Assembly: GCA_024233595.1 (NCBI GenBank)
Contig: JACKPK010000003.1
Span: 118,867-182,866, forward strand
Direction: 5' to 3'
Length of the DNA stretch: 64,000 nt
Origin: Deltaproteobacteria bacterium
GTDB taxonomy: Bacteria > UBA10199 > JADGCS01
Shown: positions 41,507 through 51,836 of the stretch, one piece after another
Layout: every line of letters begins with the position of its first letter
Position numbering within the stretch: the stretch's first letter is position 1
Position numbers and translations under genes: made by a program
The notes under the pieces: model-generated
The model's database searches: none
Told to the model about the DNA's origin: nothing
Seen by the model: the letters and a program-made list of their open reading frames with translations, nothing else

Positions 41507-41914
41507 ATGAGCGTTTTGATCATAGATGATGAGCCTGAAATTTTACAAACGGTAAAAAACTTTTTGGAGCTCAATGATATTGAGGTGGAAACCTGTCTTT
41601 CGGCTAAAGAAGCATTGGAGAAGATGAGGTTTAAAATTTACCCGGTGATTGTGACTGATGTTCGTATGCCAGAGATGACGGGTGTGGAGATGGTGAAGGA
41701 AATTAAAAAAACTTTTCCGACAGCTATTATTTACATCATGACTGGTTTTGCGAGCATGGAAAACTTGGTTGAGTGTTTGGAGCTCGGAGCGGTGGATTAT
41801 TTTGTAAAGCCGTTTCGTGACATGGACTTCATTGTGAATAGCATAAAAGAGGCTCTTGATCGTTCAAGCAGATGGAAAAAGGATCTCGTTGTGGCGGGAA
41901 GGAGCAAATTATGA
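41507..41914 (+). CDS. Response regulator, single receiver domain
   Basis: 135-aa stand-alone receiver. SVLIIDDEPEILQTV gives the acidic pair, VTDVRMPEMTG the phospho-Asp, YIMTGFAS the Thr/Ser switch and YFVKPF the conserved Lys. There is no output domain. It lies 24 bp after the kinase and its stop overlaps the next receiver gene (ATGA), so it is probably a phosphate relay or sink partner of that kinase. Confidence 0.92.
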   Translation: MSVLIIDDEPEILQTVKNFLELNDIEVETCLSAKEALEKMRFKIYPVIVTDVRMPEMTGVEMVKEIKKTFPTAIIYIMTGFASMENLVECLELGAVDYFVKPFRDMDFIVNSIKEALDRSSRWKKDLVVAGRSKL

Positions 41915-42321
41915 GCATTAAAATTCTTATTATTGATGACGAAGAAGACATCACAAAAATGCTGAAGAACTTTTTAGAGATTGAAGGTTTTGAAGTCGAC
42001 ACATGCAATGACCCAACAAAGGCTATGAGCTTTGTTGAAAAAGAGCACTACAGTGTTGTCATGACAGATATCAAAATGCCTCAAATGAGTGGTTTGGATC
42101 TTCTTAAACAGATTAAAGCTTACGATGGCCTGACACAGGTGATTGTCATGACAGGTTTTGTGACAATGGAAAATATTCTCACGGCTTTTAGGCGTGGAGC
42201 GAATAATGTTTTTTTTAAGCCCTTTGAAAACATGGATCTGCTTAAAAAAGAAATCGATTTTGCTGTGTCCCGCATGGACAGAGTGAGACAAGTCTTGAAG
42301 GAATTGGCTTCAAGCAAATGA
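41911..42321 (+). CDS. Response regulator, single receiver domain
   Basis: 136-aa receiver starting MSIKILIIDDEEDITKMLKN at the ATG overlapping the previous stop, with GGAAGGAG in front. The phospho-Asp is in MTDIKMPQMSG, the switch in VMTGFVT and the Lys in FFKPF. It is closely similar to the preceding receiver, suggesting a tandem duplication. No output domain. Precedes cheA1 by 31 bp. Confidence 0.92.
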   Translation: MSIKILIIDDEEDITKMLKNFLEIEGFEVDTCNDPTKAMSFVEKEHYSVVMTDIKMPQMSGLDLLKQIKAYDGLTQVIVMTGFVTMENILTAFRRGANNVFFKPFENMDLLKKEIDFAVSRMDRVRQVLKELASSK

Positions 42322-42352
42322 ATTGGGTTTGTTAACCGAATTGGCGGTCTTT

Positions 42353-44255
42353 ATGGAAGATATGGATTTAGAAATCTTGGTCGAGTTTGTTTCTGAGGTT
42401 CGTGATGACATGGCGGATCTGGATGAGCGCTTCATTAAACTCGAAGAAGAACCAGACAATAAAGAAAACATCGACAGCATCTTTAGGACTGTTCACAGTG
42501 TTAAGGGTAATAGTGGTTTCTTTGGACTCAATGCCATTAAAGTCATGGCACATAAAATCGAGAATCTTTTAGATGATCTGCGCCAAGGCAAGCGTTTTGT
42601 TACAAAAGAAACAGTCACCGTTCTTCTTGAAGGTATTGACTACTTAAAAGCCATGTTTGCGGCTCTTGCTGAAGATCCCAAGCCCAAAGAACTTTTGCCA
42701 GAAGAACAAGATTATTTGGACCGCTTGGAGGCTTTTCTTCAACAAGGTGAAACAAAAGGAAAAGTGGTTGAAGAGATTCTAAGTGCCATTTCTCCTATTG
42801 TTCTTGATTTAAAGACGGATCCTAATTTTGCAGGAAATCCAAAGTTCCAAGAGTTGCAAGAAAAAATCGAAACTTATCAAAGTCGTTTGGTTAACGAAAA
42901 ATCAAGTGATTCAAAAGGCTGCGGCAAGCAAAAAATCGAACGAGAGCAAAGAGCCTAAAAAAGATTCTAAGAGTGGTTCTGGCGACAATATGAGAAAGAT
43001 GATGAGGGTCGATGAATCCACTGTTGATGGCTTTATGAAGTATGTGGGAGAGCTTATCATTGCCTCTGAGGTTTTTAATTACATTCAGAAAAAGCTTGAG
43101 AATGAAACCATTGATCCTCAGTTGTCTAAAGAATTTAAAAACGCGAATCTGAGTTTTAATGAGCTTTCGAACGACTTACAGCGTAGCTTAATGGATATCC
43201 GACGCGTGCCTGTTAAAAACTTGTTGTCTAAGGCGCCGCGTTTGGTTCGTGATTTATCATTGTCTCTTTCTAAAGAAGCAAAATTAGAAACAGATGGTGA
43301 AGAGGTTAAGATTGATAAAAGTCTTGTAGAGACCTTAGAAGATCCATTGATTCACATTTTACGCAATTCCATTGATCATGGCTTAGAAACTCCGGAAGAG
43401 CGCACGGCAAATGGCAAAGACCCTTGTGGTACGATTCGTGTCGAAGGTTTTTGCGATAAAAAGTATTTTAACTTGCTCATCAAAGATGATGGCCGCGGGA
43501 TAGATCCTGAAAAAATCAAAAAAGTTGCTGTTAAAAAAGGTGTTATTTCAGAACTTGAAGCCGCTGAATTGTCAGATCAAGAGGCTGTGAATCTTATCTT
43601 TGCACCAGGGTTTTCTTCAGCTGAAGAGATCACGCAAGTTTCTGGTCGTGGTGTGGGGATGGACGTTGTGTTGACCAACATCAAACGTTCTAATGGTTCT
43701 GTGGAAGTCACATCTGAAATTGGTAAGGGTACTGAGATTCTGATTCGCTTGCCTCTGACAGTGACCTTGATTGTGATCAACGGTTTGGTTGTTAAAACTG
43801 GCGATGAATTTTTCATCATTCCGATTGAATCCGTGAAGGAAGTGACTCAGCCAACACACGAAATGCTTTCGACTATATCTGGTAATAACGAAGTGGTTCG
43901 TTTTAGAGAAGAGGTTTACCCTTTGATTCGTGTGGGTGAACTCATGAAGAGCCGCGGGTTTAAAGCCAATCAAGAATTATCAGAACAGACCCTGGTTCTT
44001 ATCGAAAAAGAAGATCGCAAAGCCTCTTTGATTGTTGATGAGTTGGTTGGCTTGCAACAGGTTGTTTTGAAAAACATTGGCGACGAATTCAAGCGAGTGC
44101 GCTTCATTCAAGGCGGCGCCATTTTGGGTGATGGTCGTATTGGCTTGGTTTTGGATGCCAAACACCTGATCGATAAGTTTGTGCAGGATTTAAAGAAACG
44201 AGCTGGTGAGAAGAAAACCAGCGGATGTATAGAACAGAGTGCAGCTATACATTGA
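42353..44255 (+). pseudogene. cheA: Chemotaxis histidine kinase CheA1, frameshifted
   Basis: Two overlapping frames together make one CheA. The first (42353-42958) has the Hpt domain with the phospho-His48 in RTVHSVKGNSGFFGL and ends in a Lys/Ser linker. The second (open from about 42828 to 44255) has the dimerisation region (VDESTVDGFMKYVGELI), the ATPase domain (HILRNSIDHGLETPEER, DDGRGIDPEKIKK, SGRGVGMDVV) and a CheW-like domain (INGLVVKTGDEFFIIPIESV, LGDGRIGLVLD). The switch is +1 (one extra base) near TCAAAAGGCTG at 42911-42921. A P2 domain is absent. It is either a sequence error, a decayed gene, or two proteins; an ATG at 42990 could restart the second. Confidence 0.85.
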
Positions 44256-44417
44256 TGTGTAAATTTGATGAGATGATATATTAGTAAAAATTAGTTATAA
44301 ATTAACATTTTTATTAAAATCACTGTTTACGTATACTAATTTGCCTGTTAGAATGAGTGTTCTGCATTGCTCGTTCAAATTGGGGAAAGTTGCCTTGTTT
44401 AGGTAAAAGGAGGGGTT

Positions 44418-44942
44418 ATGGCGGAGGCTGTGCAAGATGCTATCGCTGAAGCAAACCAAGCAACGGTGAGTCAAGACGCGACCAAATTGTCGCAGATTGT
44501 CACCTTTAAATTGGGTGCGGAAGAGTATGGCGTCGATATCATGAAAGTTCAGGAAATCATCCTGATGGGCGAAATCACCAAAGTTCCTGAAGTTCCAGGT
44601 TTTATCGAAGGCGTGATCAATTTAAGGGGAAACGTCATTCCAATTATCGATTTACGGAAACGTTTTCAATTATCCGAATGCAGTCTGACGGACGAAACGC
44701 GTGTCGTTGTTGTCAATGTCGAGAATAAAACCATGGGCATCATTGTGGATGCCGTTAGCGAGGTTTTACGGATTGCAAGCGATGAGATTGATCCGGCTCC
44801 TGCCACAATCGTTGGGTTAGGTAAGGAGTATCTTAAAGGTTTGGTGAAGTTGGAAAGCCGACTTCTGATTCTTTTGGACATTAACCGTATTTTAAATTTG
44901 GACGAGCAGCAGTCCGTTGATGACGCTGCGGCACAACAATAG
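44418..44942 (+). CDS. cheW: Chemotaxis coupling protein CheW
   Basis: 174-aa adaptor linking receptors to CheA. QIVTFKLGAEEYGVDIMKVQ, VPEVPGFIEGVINLRGNVIP and the closing LVKLESRLLILLDINRIL are the usual CheW blocks. A 27-residue polar N-terminal extension precedes the domain. The ribosome site AAAAGGAGGGG is strong. A 162-bp AT-rich gap upstream could carry a promoter, so cheW and the receptor gene may be transcribed separately from cheA1. Confidence 0.95.
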   Translation: MAEAVQDAIAEANQATVSQDATKLSQIVTFKLGAEEYGVDIMKVQEIILMGEITKVPEVPGFIEGVINLRGNVIPIIDLRKRFQLSECSLTDETRVVVVNVENKTMGIIVDAVSEVLRIASDEIDPAPATIVGLGKEYLKGLVKLESRLLILLDINRILNLDEQQSVDDAAAQQ

Positions 44943-44958
44943 GACTGTGGGGGACTAT

Positions 44959-46699
44959 ATGGGTATTAATAAAAATAAACCAACTAAAACAACTAAAACT
45001 ACAACAACCGCAAGGAAGACAAACGCAAGTTCTCATCCTTACGCTGCCATGGTGGAGAATGCTCCAATTAATATCATGCTGGCGGACAAGGATTTGAACA
45101 TCACGTATGTGAATCCGGCTTCGGTTAAAACTTTGAAAACGATCGAGAGCATTTTGCCTTGTCGGGTCGATGAAATCCTAGGAAAGTCTGTAGACTTTTT
45201 CCACAAGGAACCATCTTATCAGCGATCGATTTTAACAGATCCAAAAGCGAATTTACCTCGCAATGCCATTATTCAAGTCGGTCCTGAAAAACTCGATCTA
45301 TTGGTGAGCGGCATTTACGGCGATAAAGGTGAATATGTCGGTGCGATGGTCACGTGGAATGTTGTGACTCAAAAGCTCGAAACCGAAAAGAAAGCCGCCA
45401 TGGTGCAATCCATGGTTGAAGGCGCCCCAATCAATATGATGTGTTGTGATTTGGATTTTAAAATCACGTACATTAACCCAGCTTCGTACAACACCTTAAA
45501 AGCCATTCAGCATTTGCTGCCCATTAAAGCAGATGAGGTGACTGGTTCTTCTATTGATATTTTTCATAAGAAGCCAGAGATGCAAAGGAAGTTGCTTTCT
45601 GACGAAAACAATCTGCCGTTTGCAACTAAGATTCATTTAGGCGGAAGAGATTTTGTCTTTGAACGTTGCTGCCATGCACGACGATGGAGGCAAGTACAGT
45701 GGTGCGATGGTGTCTTGGGAAGTGATCACGCAACAAGTGAAAATGGAAAAGGACATCAAAGAAGCGCAAGAAAGAGAAAAACGTCAAGCCGAGGAACTCA
45801 AACAAAAAGTAGATTCCTTGCTCGATGTGGTGCGCGCGGCCTCCGATGGCGATTTAACTCGCCAAGTCGCTGTATCCGGTGAAGACGCCGTTGGTCAGCT
45901 TGGTGAAGGCTTGGCTGGTATGCTCGGTGATCTTAAAGAGTTGGTCAGTCAAATCATCGAAGCCTCGAACCAAATTGGTGAGGGTGCAAACGCTGTGTCA
46001 CAAGGATCAAGTTCTTTGGCAGAAGGCGCTCAAACTACAGGTGCAACTGTAGAAGAGATGTCCGCGTCTATTGAACAATTGACGGCATCGATTCAAGCGA
46101 TCTCTAAAAACTCTCAAGAAGCGGATACAATTGCAACTGAAACAGCTCGTGAAGCCGAAGAAGGCGGAAGAGCCGTTGAGCGTTCTGTAGAAGCCATGCA
46201 CTTGATCAATAAATCTTCTGAGCAAATCAGTGACATCATTAAAGTCATTGGTGAGATTGCTTCGCAAACTAACTTGCTGGCTCTTAACGCTGCTATTGAG
46301 GCAGCACGTGCTGGTGAGCATGGATTAGGGTTTGCGGTTGTTGCTGACGAAGTTCGTAAACTAGCAGAGCGATCTTCAGAAGCAGCAAAAGAAATCTCCG
46401 CTTTGATCAAAGAATCAACGCAGAGGGTGCAACAAGGTTCTGAGCTTTCTGAGCAAACAGGCGAAGCCTTGAAGAAAATCATCTCTGGTGTCGAAAGAAC
46501 AGCTTCTTCGATTGCGCAGATTGCTTCGGCTACCGAAGAACAGTCTGCAACGGCTGATGAAGTGAACAAAGGTGTTCAGAATGTCTCCGAAGTCACAGAG
46601 GAAAACTCTGCGTCTTCTGAAGAGATGGCATCATCATCGGAAGAGCTTGCGGCTCAGGCTGACAATCTCCGTCAAATGATCTCCAAGTTTAAAGTTTAA
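44959..46699 (+). pseudogene. Soluble methyl-accepting chemotaxis protein with two PAS domains, frameshifted
   Basis: The first frame (44959-45882) begins MGINKNKPTK, with no membrane helix, and has two similar PAS domains (ENAPINIMLADKDLNITYVN; EGAPINMMCCDLDFKITYIN), each with a FHKKP-type block. The second frame (about 45653-46699) continues the second PAS domain, then a HAMP-like helix (DSLLDVVRAASDGDLTRQ) and the full signalling hairpin, including EIASQTNLLALNAAIEAARA. Aligning the two PAS repeats shows the break is one extra base near 45656-45661 (GTCTTTGAACG). With that base removed the repeats match residue for residue around GAMVTWNV/GAMVSWEV. A cytoplasmic sensor of redox, gas or metabolic state is inferred. 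Confidence 0.85.
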
Positions 46700-46708
46700 G
46701 CAAAAATT

Positions 46709-46740
46709 CCGCCCCCTAATTTTTAGGGGGCGGGTTCTTG
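46709..46740 (+). terminator. Terminator after the receptor gene
   Basis: CCGCCCCCTAA and TTAGGGGGCGG form a perfect 11-bp stem around a TTT loop, ten bases after the receptor stop, followed by GTTCTTGCGTTT. The T-tract is broken, so some read-through into the next gene is plausible. Confidence 0.8.
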
Positions 46741-46761
46741 CGTTTACTTGGGGGGAGTATG

Positions 46762-48324
46762 ATGCAAAAATCCGTGCCAATTGGATTCAAAAGAAGAGCT
46801 GCGTTTGCAAAAACTTTTGCTGATTCATTCAAAAGTCGTTTGGGATTATCTGCGGGAGACGCGATCTCACGATCTCATGATTATCTTTCGGCAAACTTCG
46901 GCCAGTTAAAAGGCTTGCCGCAAAAGTTGGGACAGATCCTATCTTTAAAAGAAGATCTCGCTGAAGAACAAAGTAGCTTTTCTAATCTTCGAGAAAGCAG
47001 TGATGCGATCTTGAGTGGTGAGGATTTTATTTCTTTGGTCTCTGCCTGTCTTGGCGCTGACCAGTTTGAGCAATTTGCTACAATTGATCCCATGCCCTTA
47101 GCGGCGGCTTCGTTATCTCAGGTGCATCGAGCCACTTTAAAAACGGGCGAAGAGGTTGTGGTTAAGTTACAGTACCCAAATATTAAAGCAGCTATTGATC
47201 AAGATTTACATGATTTAGGTTGGCTTGGTAAGCCCTTGACCTTTCTTGGGTCAGAATTTGATTTGAGTGACTACCGCACCGAAATTCAAAATCAAATTGA
47301 ACAAGAACTCGATTATAAAAAAGAAGTAGAAAACATAGAGGCTTTCCAGAGTTTGTGGGAAGATGATCAATCAATCCGCATCCCAGGTGTTTATAAAAAC
47401 CTCTCCAATGCGCAAGTGTTGGTGATGGATTATGTGGTTGGCGAACGATACGAAGATGTTGTTAAAAATTGGTCGCATTTGCAAAAAATATCATTGGCAA
47501 AAAGCTACTTAGAATTTCAATTGAAGTCTTTATTTCAGTACGGTGTGATTCATGGTGATCCTCATCCAGGAAATTTTCGTTTTCAATTTGTCAATAATCA
47601 CCCACAAATCACTGTTTATGATTTTGGAAATGTTATTCGTTTGAGTTTGAGAGAAAAGCAGAATTTAAAAAACTTTTTTTCGCATCTTTTGGAAGATGTC
47701 TCTGAAGATCGTTTGTTTTTTGATTTGGCTGAAATTGGTTTTGATGAATTTAAATTAAGATCACTAACTGGTCAGTTTGCAGAGGTATTGAAACTGCTGT
47801 TTAGACCCTTTTTGTATGAAGGCTTGTTTGAAACAGCGACCTGGAATCGCAGAGAAAAAATCGAAGAGCTTGTTGGTGCTAAAAAATGGGATATGAGAAC
47901 CTCTGCGCCAGCTCACTTTATCTATTTTGTAAGATGGTATCAGGGACTTAATTATTATTTATCGCATTTACCAGCTGTGTCTTGGAGATCTATTCTCATT
48001 CCTTACTTAATGCATGCCAATGAGAATCAAGAAGTTCCACCGGCACCAAAGGTAGAAAAAACAGAAGATGCTGCCTTTGTCTTGCGCGTTAAAGTAGAAA
48101 AAAATGGTTTGGAAACGGTGTCTCTTTCGATGCCTGGTGATTGTGTGCGTCGCTTAGACGAAGTGATTCCTTCAGATGTGCGCGATAAAATCATGGAGCA
48201 AGGGATTCCCTTTTTTGAAAAGGTGGATCATTTTAAAAATTTAAAAACCTTAGCCCCCGAGAAAATTTTTTCTATTAAAGAAAAGTTTAAAACCGTCTCT
48301 GTGAGTTTGGAGAAACAAATATGA
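46762..48324 (+). CDS. AarF/UbiB-like atypical kinase family protein
   Basis: 520 aa. The AarF/ABC1 kinase motifs are complete: KLGQILSL (in place of KxGQ), AAASLSQVHRATLKTGEEVV with the Ala-rich nucleotide loop, VVKLQYPNI with the Lys, ELDYKKEVENIEAF, the catalytic-type IHGDPHPGNF and the metal site YDFGNV. No C-terminal membrane helices are evident. Family members support ubiquinone or lipid metabolism; the presence of one inside a chemotaxis operon is unusual. The start at 46762 follows GGGGGGAG; the stop overlaps cheR (ATGA), so co-translation with cheR is likely. Confidence 0.85.
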   Translation: MQKSVPIGFKRRAAFAKTFADSFKSRLGLSAGDAISRSHDYLSANFGQLKGLPQKLGQILSLKEDLAEEQSSFSNLRESSDAILSGEDFISLVSACLGADQFEQFATIDPMPLAAASLSQVHRATLKTGEEVVVKLQYPNIKAAIDQDLHDLGWLGKPLTFLGSEFDLSDYRTEIQNQIEQELDYKKEVENIEAFQSLWEDDQSIRIPGVYKNLSNAQVLVMDYVVGERYEDVVKNWSHLQKISLAKSYLEFQLKSLFQYGVIHGDPHPGNFRFQFVNNHPQITVYDFGNVIRLSLREKQNLKNFFSHLLEDVSEDRLFFDLAEIGFDEFKLRSLTGQFAEVLKLLFRPFLYEGLFETATWNRREKIEELVGAKKWDMRTSAPAHFIYFVRWYQGLNYYLSHLPAVSWRSILIPYLMHANENQEVPPAPKVEKTEDAAFVLRVKVEKNGLETVSLSMPGDCVRRLDEVIPSDVRDKIMEQGIPFFEKVDHFKNLKTLAPEKIFSIKEKFKTVSVSLEKQI

Positions 48325-49133
48325 ACGACATGACTGATCAAGAACTAAACCTCTTTATTGACCTGGTAAAAGAGCACACAGGAATCAAAATGCATCAAGG
48401 CAAGAAAATGCTATTGGTGAATCGTTTGAATAAACGCATGCGCACATTGGGCATGGATCGCTATCGTGAGTATTACAATTTTGTGGCTGATCCATTAAAA
48501 GGAAAAGACGAAGTTTTTAATTTTATTGATGCGGTCACAACTAACGAAACTTATTTTTACCGTGCGCCTAAGGTGTGGGATTTTTTTCAAAACGACTTTT
48601 TGGTAAATTGGAGAAAAGACAACCCCACTGGAAAATTAAAAATATGGTCAGCTGCGTCGTCTTCTGGCGAAGAGCCTTACACCATTGCGCTTTGCTGTGC
48701 TGAGTTTGAAAAGAAAGACAAAGGTTTTAGCTGGCAAGAAGAGGCTTCTGATATTTCAGATCAGATGATTAAGCTTTGTAATGAAGGTCGTTACAAGGGG
48801 CGTGCGATTGAAAATGTCCCTAAACCACAGCTTAAAGAGTATTTTGAGAAAATTGATGAAGAGTGGTTTCGTGTGCAAGCTTCACTAAAACGCAAGGTGA
48901 AGTTTTTTAAGCATAAATTACAAGATAAGCCTAAGGGTTCAGGGTATGACATTATCTTTTTAAGAAACGTGATGATCTACTTTGAGAAAGACACAAAGGC
49001 TTTGATTTTGGAGCATATGTCGAATGCTTTAAAGCCAAATGGAATTCTGGTTATTGGAGAATCCGAAGGCTTAATTGGTGTTGAGCATGATTTTAAATTC
49101 TATAAACCAAGTGTTTATCAGAAAAAAGAATGA
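48321..49133 (+). CDS. cheR: Chemotaxis protein methyltransferase CheR
   Basis: Methylates receptor glutamates using SAM. The N-terminal helical domain (LVKEHTGIKMHQGKKMLLVN) is followed by FIDAVTTNETYFYR, the SAM region KIWSAASSSGEEPYTIAL, ASDISDQMI and the closing DIIFLRNVMIYFEKDTK. All family blocks are intact over 270 aa. It overlaps the AarF-like gene and lies 9 bp before cheA2. Confidence 0.95.
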   Translation: MNDMTDQELNLFIDLVKEHTGIKMHQGKKMLLVNRLNKRMRTLGMDRYREYYNFVADPLKGKDEVFNFIDAVTTNETYFYRAPKVWDFFQNDFLVNWRKDNPTGKLKIWSAASSSGEEPYTIALCCAEFEKKDKGFSWQEEASDISDQMIKLCNEGRYKGRAIENVPKPQLKEYFEKIDEEWFRVQASLKRKVKFFKHKLQDKPKGSGYDIIFLRNVMIYFEKDTKALILEHMSNALKPNGILVIGESEGLIGVEHDFKFYKPSVYQKKE

Positions 49134-49142
49134 TGTGAGTTT

Positions 49143-51836
49143 ATGAGTGATGAAGATCAAGAAATAATTGACCTGTTTTTTCAAGAAGCCAATGATTACT
49201 TCAATTCTATTGAATCTATTCTTCTTGAGTTTGATGCTGAGGACGCGGCGACCTTCGAGGTAGATGAACGTGTGCACACGCTCTTTCGGTCGTTTCACAG
49301 CCTAAAGGGCGCGTCAGCCATGGTTGGTTTTTTAAGAATCAATCAGTACGCGCATCGTTGTGAAAATCTTTTAGATAGCGTCCGCGAAAATCAAATTATT
49401 CTTAATAAAGAGGTTATTTCAGCCTTATTTGATTCTTTAGATGTGATCAGGAAACTTTTTGATGAGGCTCAGTCTGGTGAAGAGACTTTAGATCTTGATG
49501 CTTCTATTAAGGTGATTGATTCCTGTTTAGAAAATCAGAAAAACTTAGAAACTCAAAAGATTGTAAAAGAGCAATTGGTTGTTCAGTCTGACGCAGGTGA
49601 CGCGGCTCTTCGTATTGAAAAATACTTGTCAGCCTTTGTGGCGGATACCGAGGAAAATCTTGGAAAAATAGAAGAATTACTTTTGTCCGCAGAAGGAAGT
49701 TTGGTTGAGAATAGCGAATGGCGAATGCCAAAAGATGTTGTCGATGAAATTTTTAGAAATGCCCATGGCATTAAGGGTGCTGCTGGCACAATGGGTTTTG
49801 TTGCTTTGAGTGAAGTCACACATCACATTGAGCAAGTGTTCTCAAAAATGCGAGACGAAGAGTTGTCAATTGATAGCGGGCTTTTGGGTGTTTTGCTCGA
49901 ATCTTTAGACTTTATCAAAAACTTTTTGATTCGTGTTCAAGAAGAAGATTTTACGGAAGAAGACAATTCAAAAATCCTAAAAGGCCTGGCGCGATTTTCT
50001 GGTTTGGCATTGTCAGAGGTGTTTTCTTCTCAGGCTTCTGCCAAAGTTTTTTCTGGGGATTTTTCAGATGAAATTTTAGCTGCTGCAGATTCTTTGAAAA
50101 GAGCTGGGCATCGTATTTTAGTGATAGAGGTGGGCATTAGCGAGTCTGAGCGTTTGCCAGGAATGAAAGCATTTTTGATTGCCACCAAATTGCAAGAAAA
50201 CACTGATTTTATTGGTTCGGACAAGCCTGTGGAAGAGCTTGTGAATCTTGATTCTGTTTATGAATTTCGGTTTTTGATCGACACAGATTTTAATGATTTA
50301 CAGATTAAGGATTTGATTCGCATTGATGGTTTGGGAAGCATAGAGATCAAAAAATGGGAGTTGCAAAGCGATCAAAATGGATTGCCAGAAAAAGCTCCTG
50401 CAGCTCAAGTTGCTAAACAAGGTCAGCAAAACAAAGCAGCAGCGCATCCACAAACCATGCGGATCGACGTGGATCGTTTGGACAACCTCATGAATATGTC
50501 TGGCGAATTGGTGATTAACAAATCGCGTTTTTTACAAATCAACCAGCAACTGCGTGAGATACTAGATTGTCGTTATTTGACTTCGCGAGCGCAGTCGTTT
50601 GCACGAGATTTGCAAAACACCAGCATGATGCCAGAGTTGGATAATCCCGAAACAAAAGCTTTAAAAGCCAGATTAGATTTTTTACAGCAAGAATACGAGT
50701 ACATTTTAAATTCGCTTAACGAAATGAAAAAAGCCAAAGCTGTTTATTTGTCTTTTGAAGAAGCTTTGCACCAACTGGATTTAGCCTCTGCGTCTATTCA
50801 ACAATCAATCATGAAAATCAGAATGGTGCCCATTGGGCCATTATTTGGTCGCATGAAACGCATTGTGAGAGATGTTTGTAAGGAGCTCAATAAGGATGTG
50901 AAACTTGAGCTTGTTGGTGAGGATACAGAACTCGACAAGCGCATGATTGATGATTTGGTGGATCCTTTGACTCACATTGTTCGCAATGCCCTGGATCATG
51001 GCATTGAAGACAAAGATCAAAGACAGCAAACAAATAAAGATCAAAAAGCACGTCTTGAGTTAGCGGCTTTTCAACGTGGAAATGCGTTTTGTTTACGCAT
51101 ATCCGATGACGGACGCGGTCTTAATTTAGAAAGAATCAAACAAAAGGCTATTGAGAACAATATTCTTTCTGAAGACGCTTTGAATAAATTATCTAAAAAG
51201 CAGGTTTGTGAATTGATTTTTCACCCAGGTTTTTCAACCGCAGCAAAGGTCACTAGTATTTCAGGTCGCGGTGTTGGCATGGACATTGTGAAAAAGAAAA
51301 TTGATGAGCTGAATGGCTATGTCGAAATTGATACCGAAGAAGGGCAAGGAACCTCTTTTACTATTGCTCTGCCTTTGACATTGGCAGTTCAGAAGACGCT
51401 TTTATGCCGTGTTCAAAAAGATGTGTATGCCTTTCCGTTGGAATTGGTTTCTGAGATCATTCACGCCACTGAAAAAGATGTTTATGAAATTCGCAAAGAA
51501 CCCGTGGTGCGCGTTCGAGATCGAGTGATCGCTGTACGAGGGTTTTCGGACTTTTTCAAAAAATCTCATTTTGCGAGAGGCGAAAAGTCAAAAACAGATT
51601 TAACTTTGGTGATTGTTGAGCATCGTGGTGAGCAAATTGCGATTCCAGTGGATTCATTAATGGGAGAAGAAGACATTGTTGTTAAATCGCTCACACAAAA
51701 TTTAGGAAATATTTCAGGTTTATCAGGTGCAACCATAATGGGAGATGGCCGCGTGGCGTTGATCATAGATGTGATGGGCTTAGTTGATATGCACTTAAAA
51801 TCGGGAACCATGGATGAAAGGGAAGGTCATGCTTGA
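49143..51836 (+). CDS. cheA: Chemotaxis histidine kinase CheA2 with tandem Hpt domains
   Basis: 897 aa, intact. Two phosphotransfer domains lie in tandem: Hpt1 with His52 (RSFHSLKGASAMVGF) and Hpt2 with His208 (RNAHGIKGAAGTMGF). A P2-like region (about 300-410) follows, then the dimerisation helix (IDVDRLDNLMNMSGELVINK), the ATPase domain (HIVRNALDHGIEDKDQR, DDGRGLNLERIK, SGRGVGMDIVKKKI) and the CheW-like domain (YAFPLELVSEIIHATE, MGDGRVALIIDVMGLVD). It differs in architecture from cheA1, which has one Hpt and no P2. Together with cheR, cheC/X, cheD, cheY and cheB it forms a compact full pathway. Its 3' end overlaps the phosphatase gene. Confidence 0.95.
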   Translation: MSDEDQEIIDLFFQEANDYFNSIESILLEFDAEDAATFEVDERVHTLFRSFHSLKGASAMVGFLRINQYAHRCENLLDSVRENQIILNKEVISALFDSLDVIRKLFDEAQSGEETLDLDASIKVIDSCLENQKNLETQKIVKEQLVVQSDAGDAALRIEKYLSAFVADTEENLGKIEELLLSAEGSLVENSEWRMPKDVVDEIFRNAHGIKGAAGTMGFVALSEVTHHIEQVFSKMRDEELSIDSGLLGVLLESLDFIKNFLIRVQEEDFTEEDNSKILKGLARFSGLALSEVFSSQASAKVFSGDFSDEILAAADSLKRAGHRILVIEVGISESERLPGMKAFLIATKLQENTDFIGSDKPVEELVNLDSVYEFRFLIDTDFNDLQIKDLIRIDGLGSIEIKKWELQSDQNGLPEKAPAAQVAKQGQQNKAAAHPQTMRIDVDRLDNLMNMSGELVINKSRFLQINQQLREILDCRYLTSRAQSFARDLQNTSMMPELDNPETKALKARLDFLQQEYEYILNSLNEMKKAKAVYLSFEEALHQLDLASASIQQSIMKIRMVPIGPLFGRMKRIVRDVCKELNKDVKLELVGEDTELDKRMIDDLVDPLTHIVRNALDHGIEDKDQRQQTNKDQKARLELAAFQRGNAFCLRISDDGRGLNLERIKQKAIENNILSEDALNKLSKKQVCELIFHPGFSTAAKVTSISGRGVGMDIVKKKIDELNGYVEIDTEEGQGTSFTIALPLTLAVQKTLLCRVQKDVYAFPLELVSEIIHATEKDVYEIRKEPVVRVRDRVIAVRGFSDFFKKSHFARGEKSKTDLTLVIVEHRGEQIAIPVDSLMGEEDIVVKSLTQNLGNISGLSGATIMGDGRVALIIDVMGLVDMHLKSGTMDEREGHA

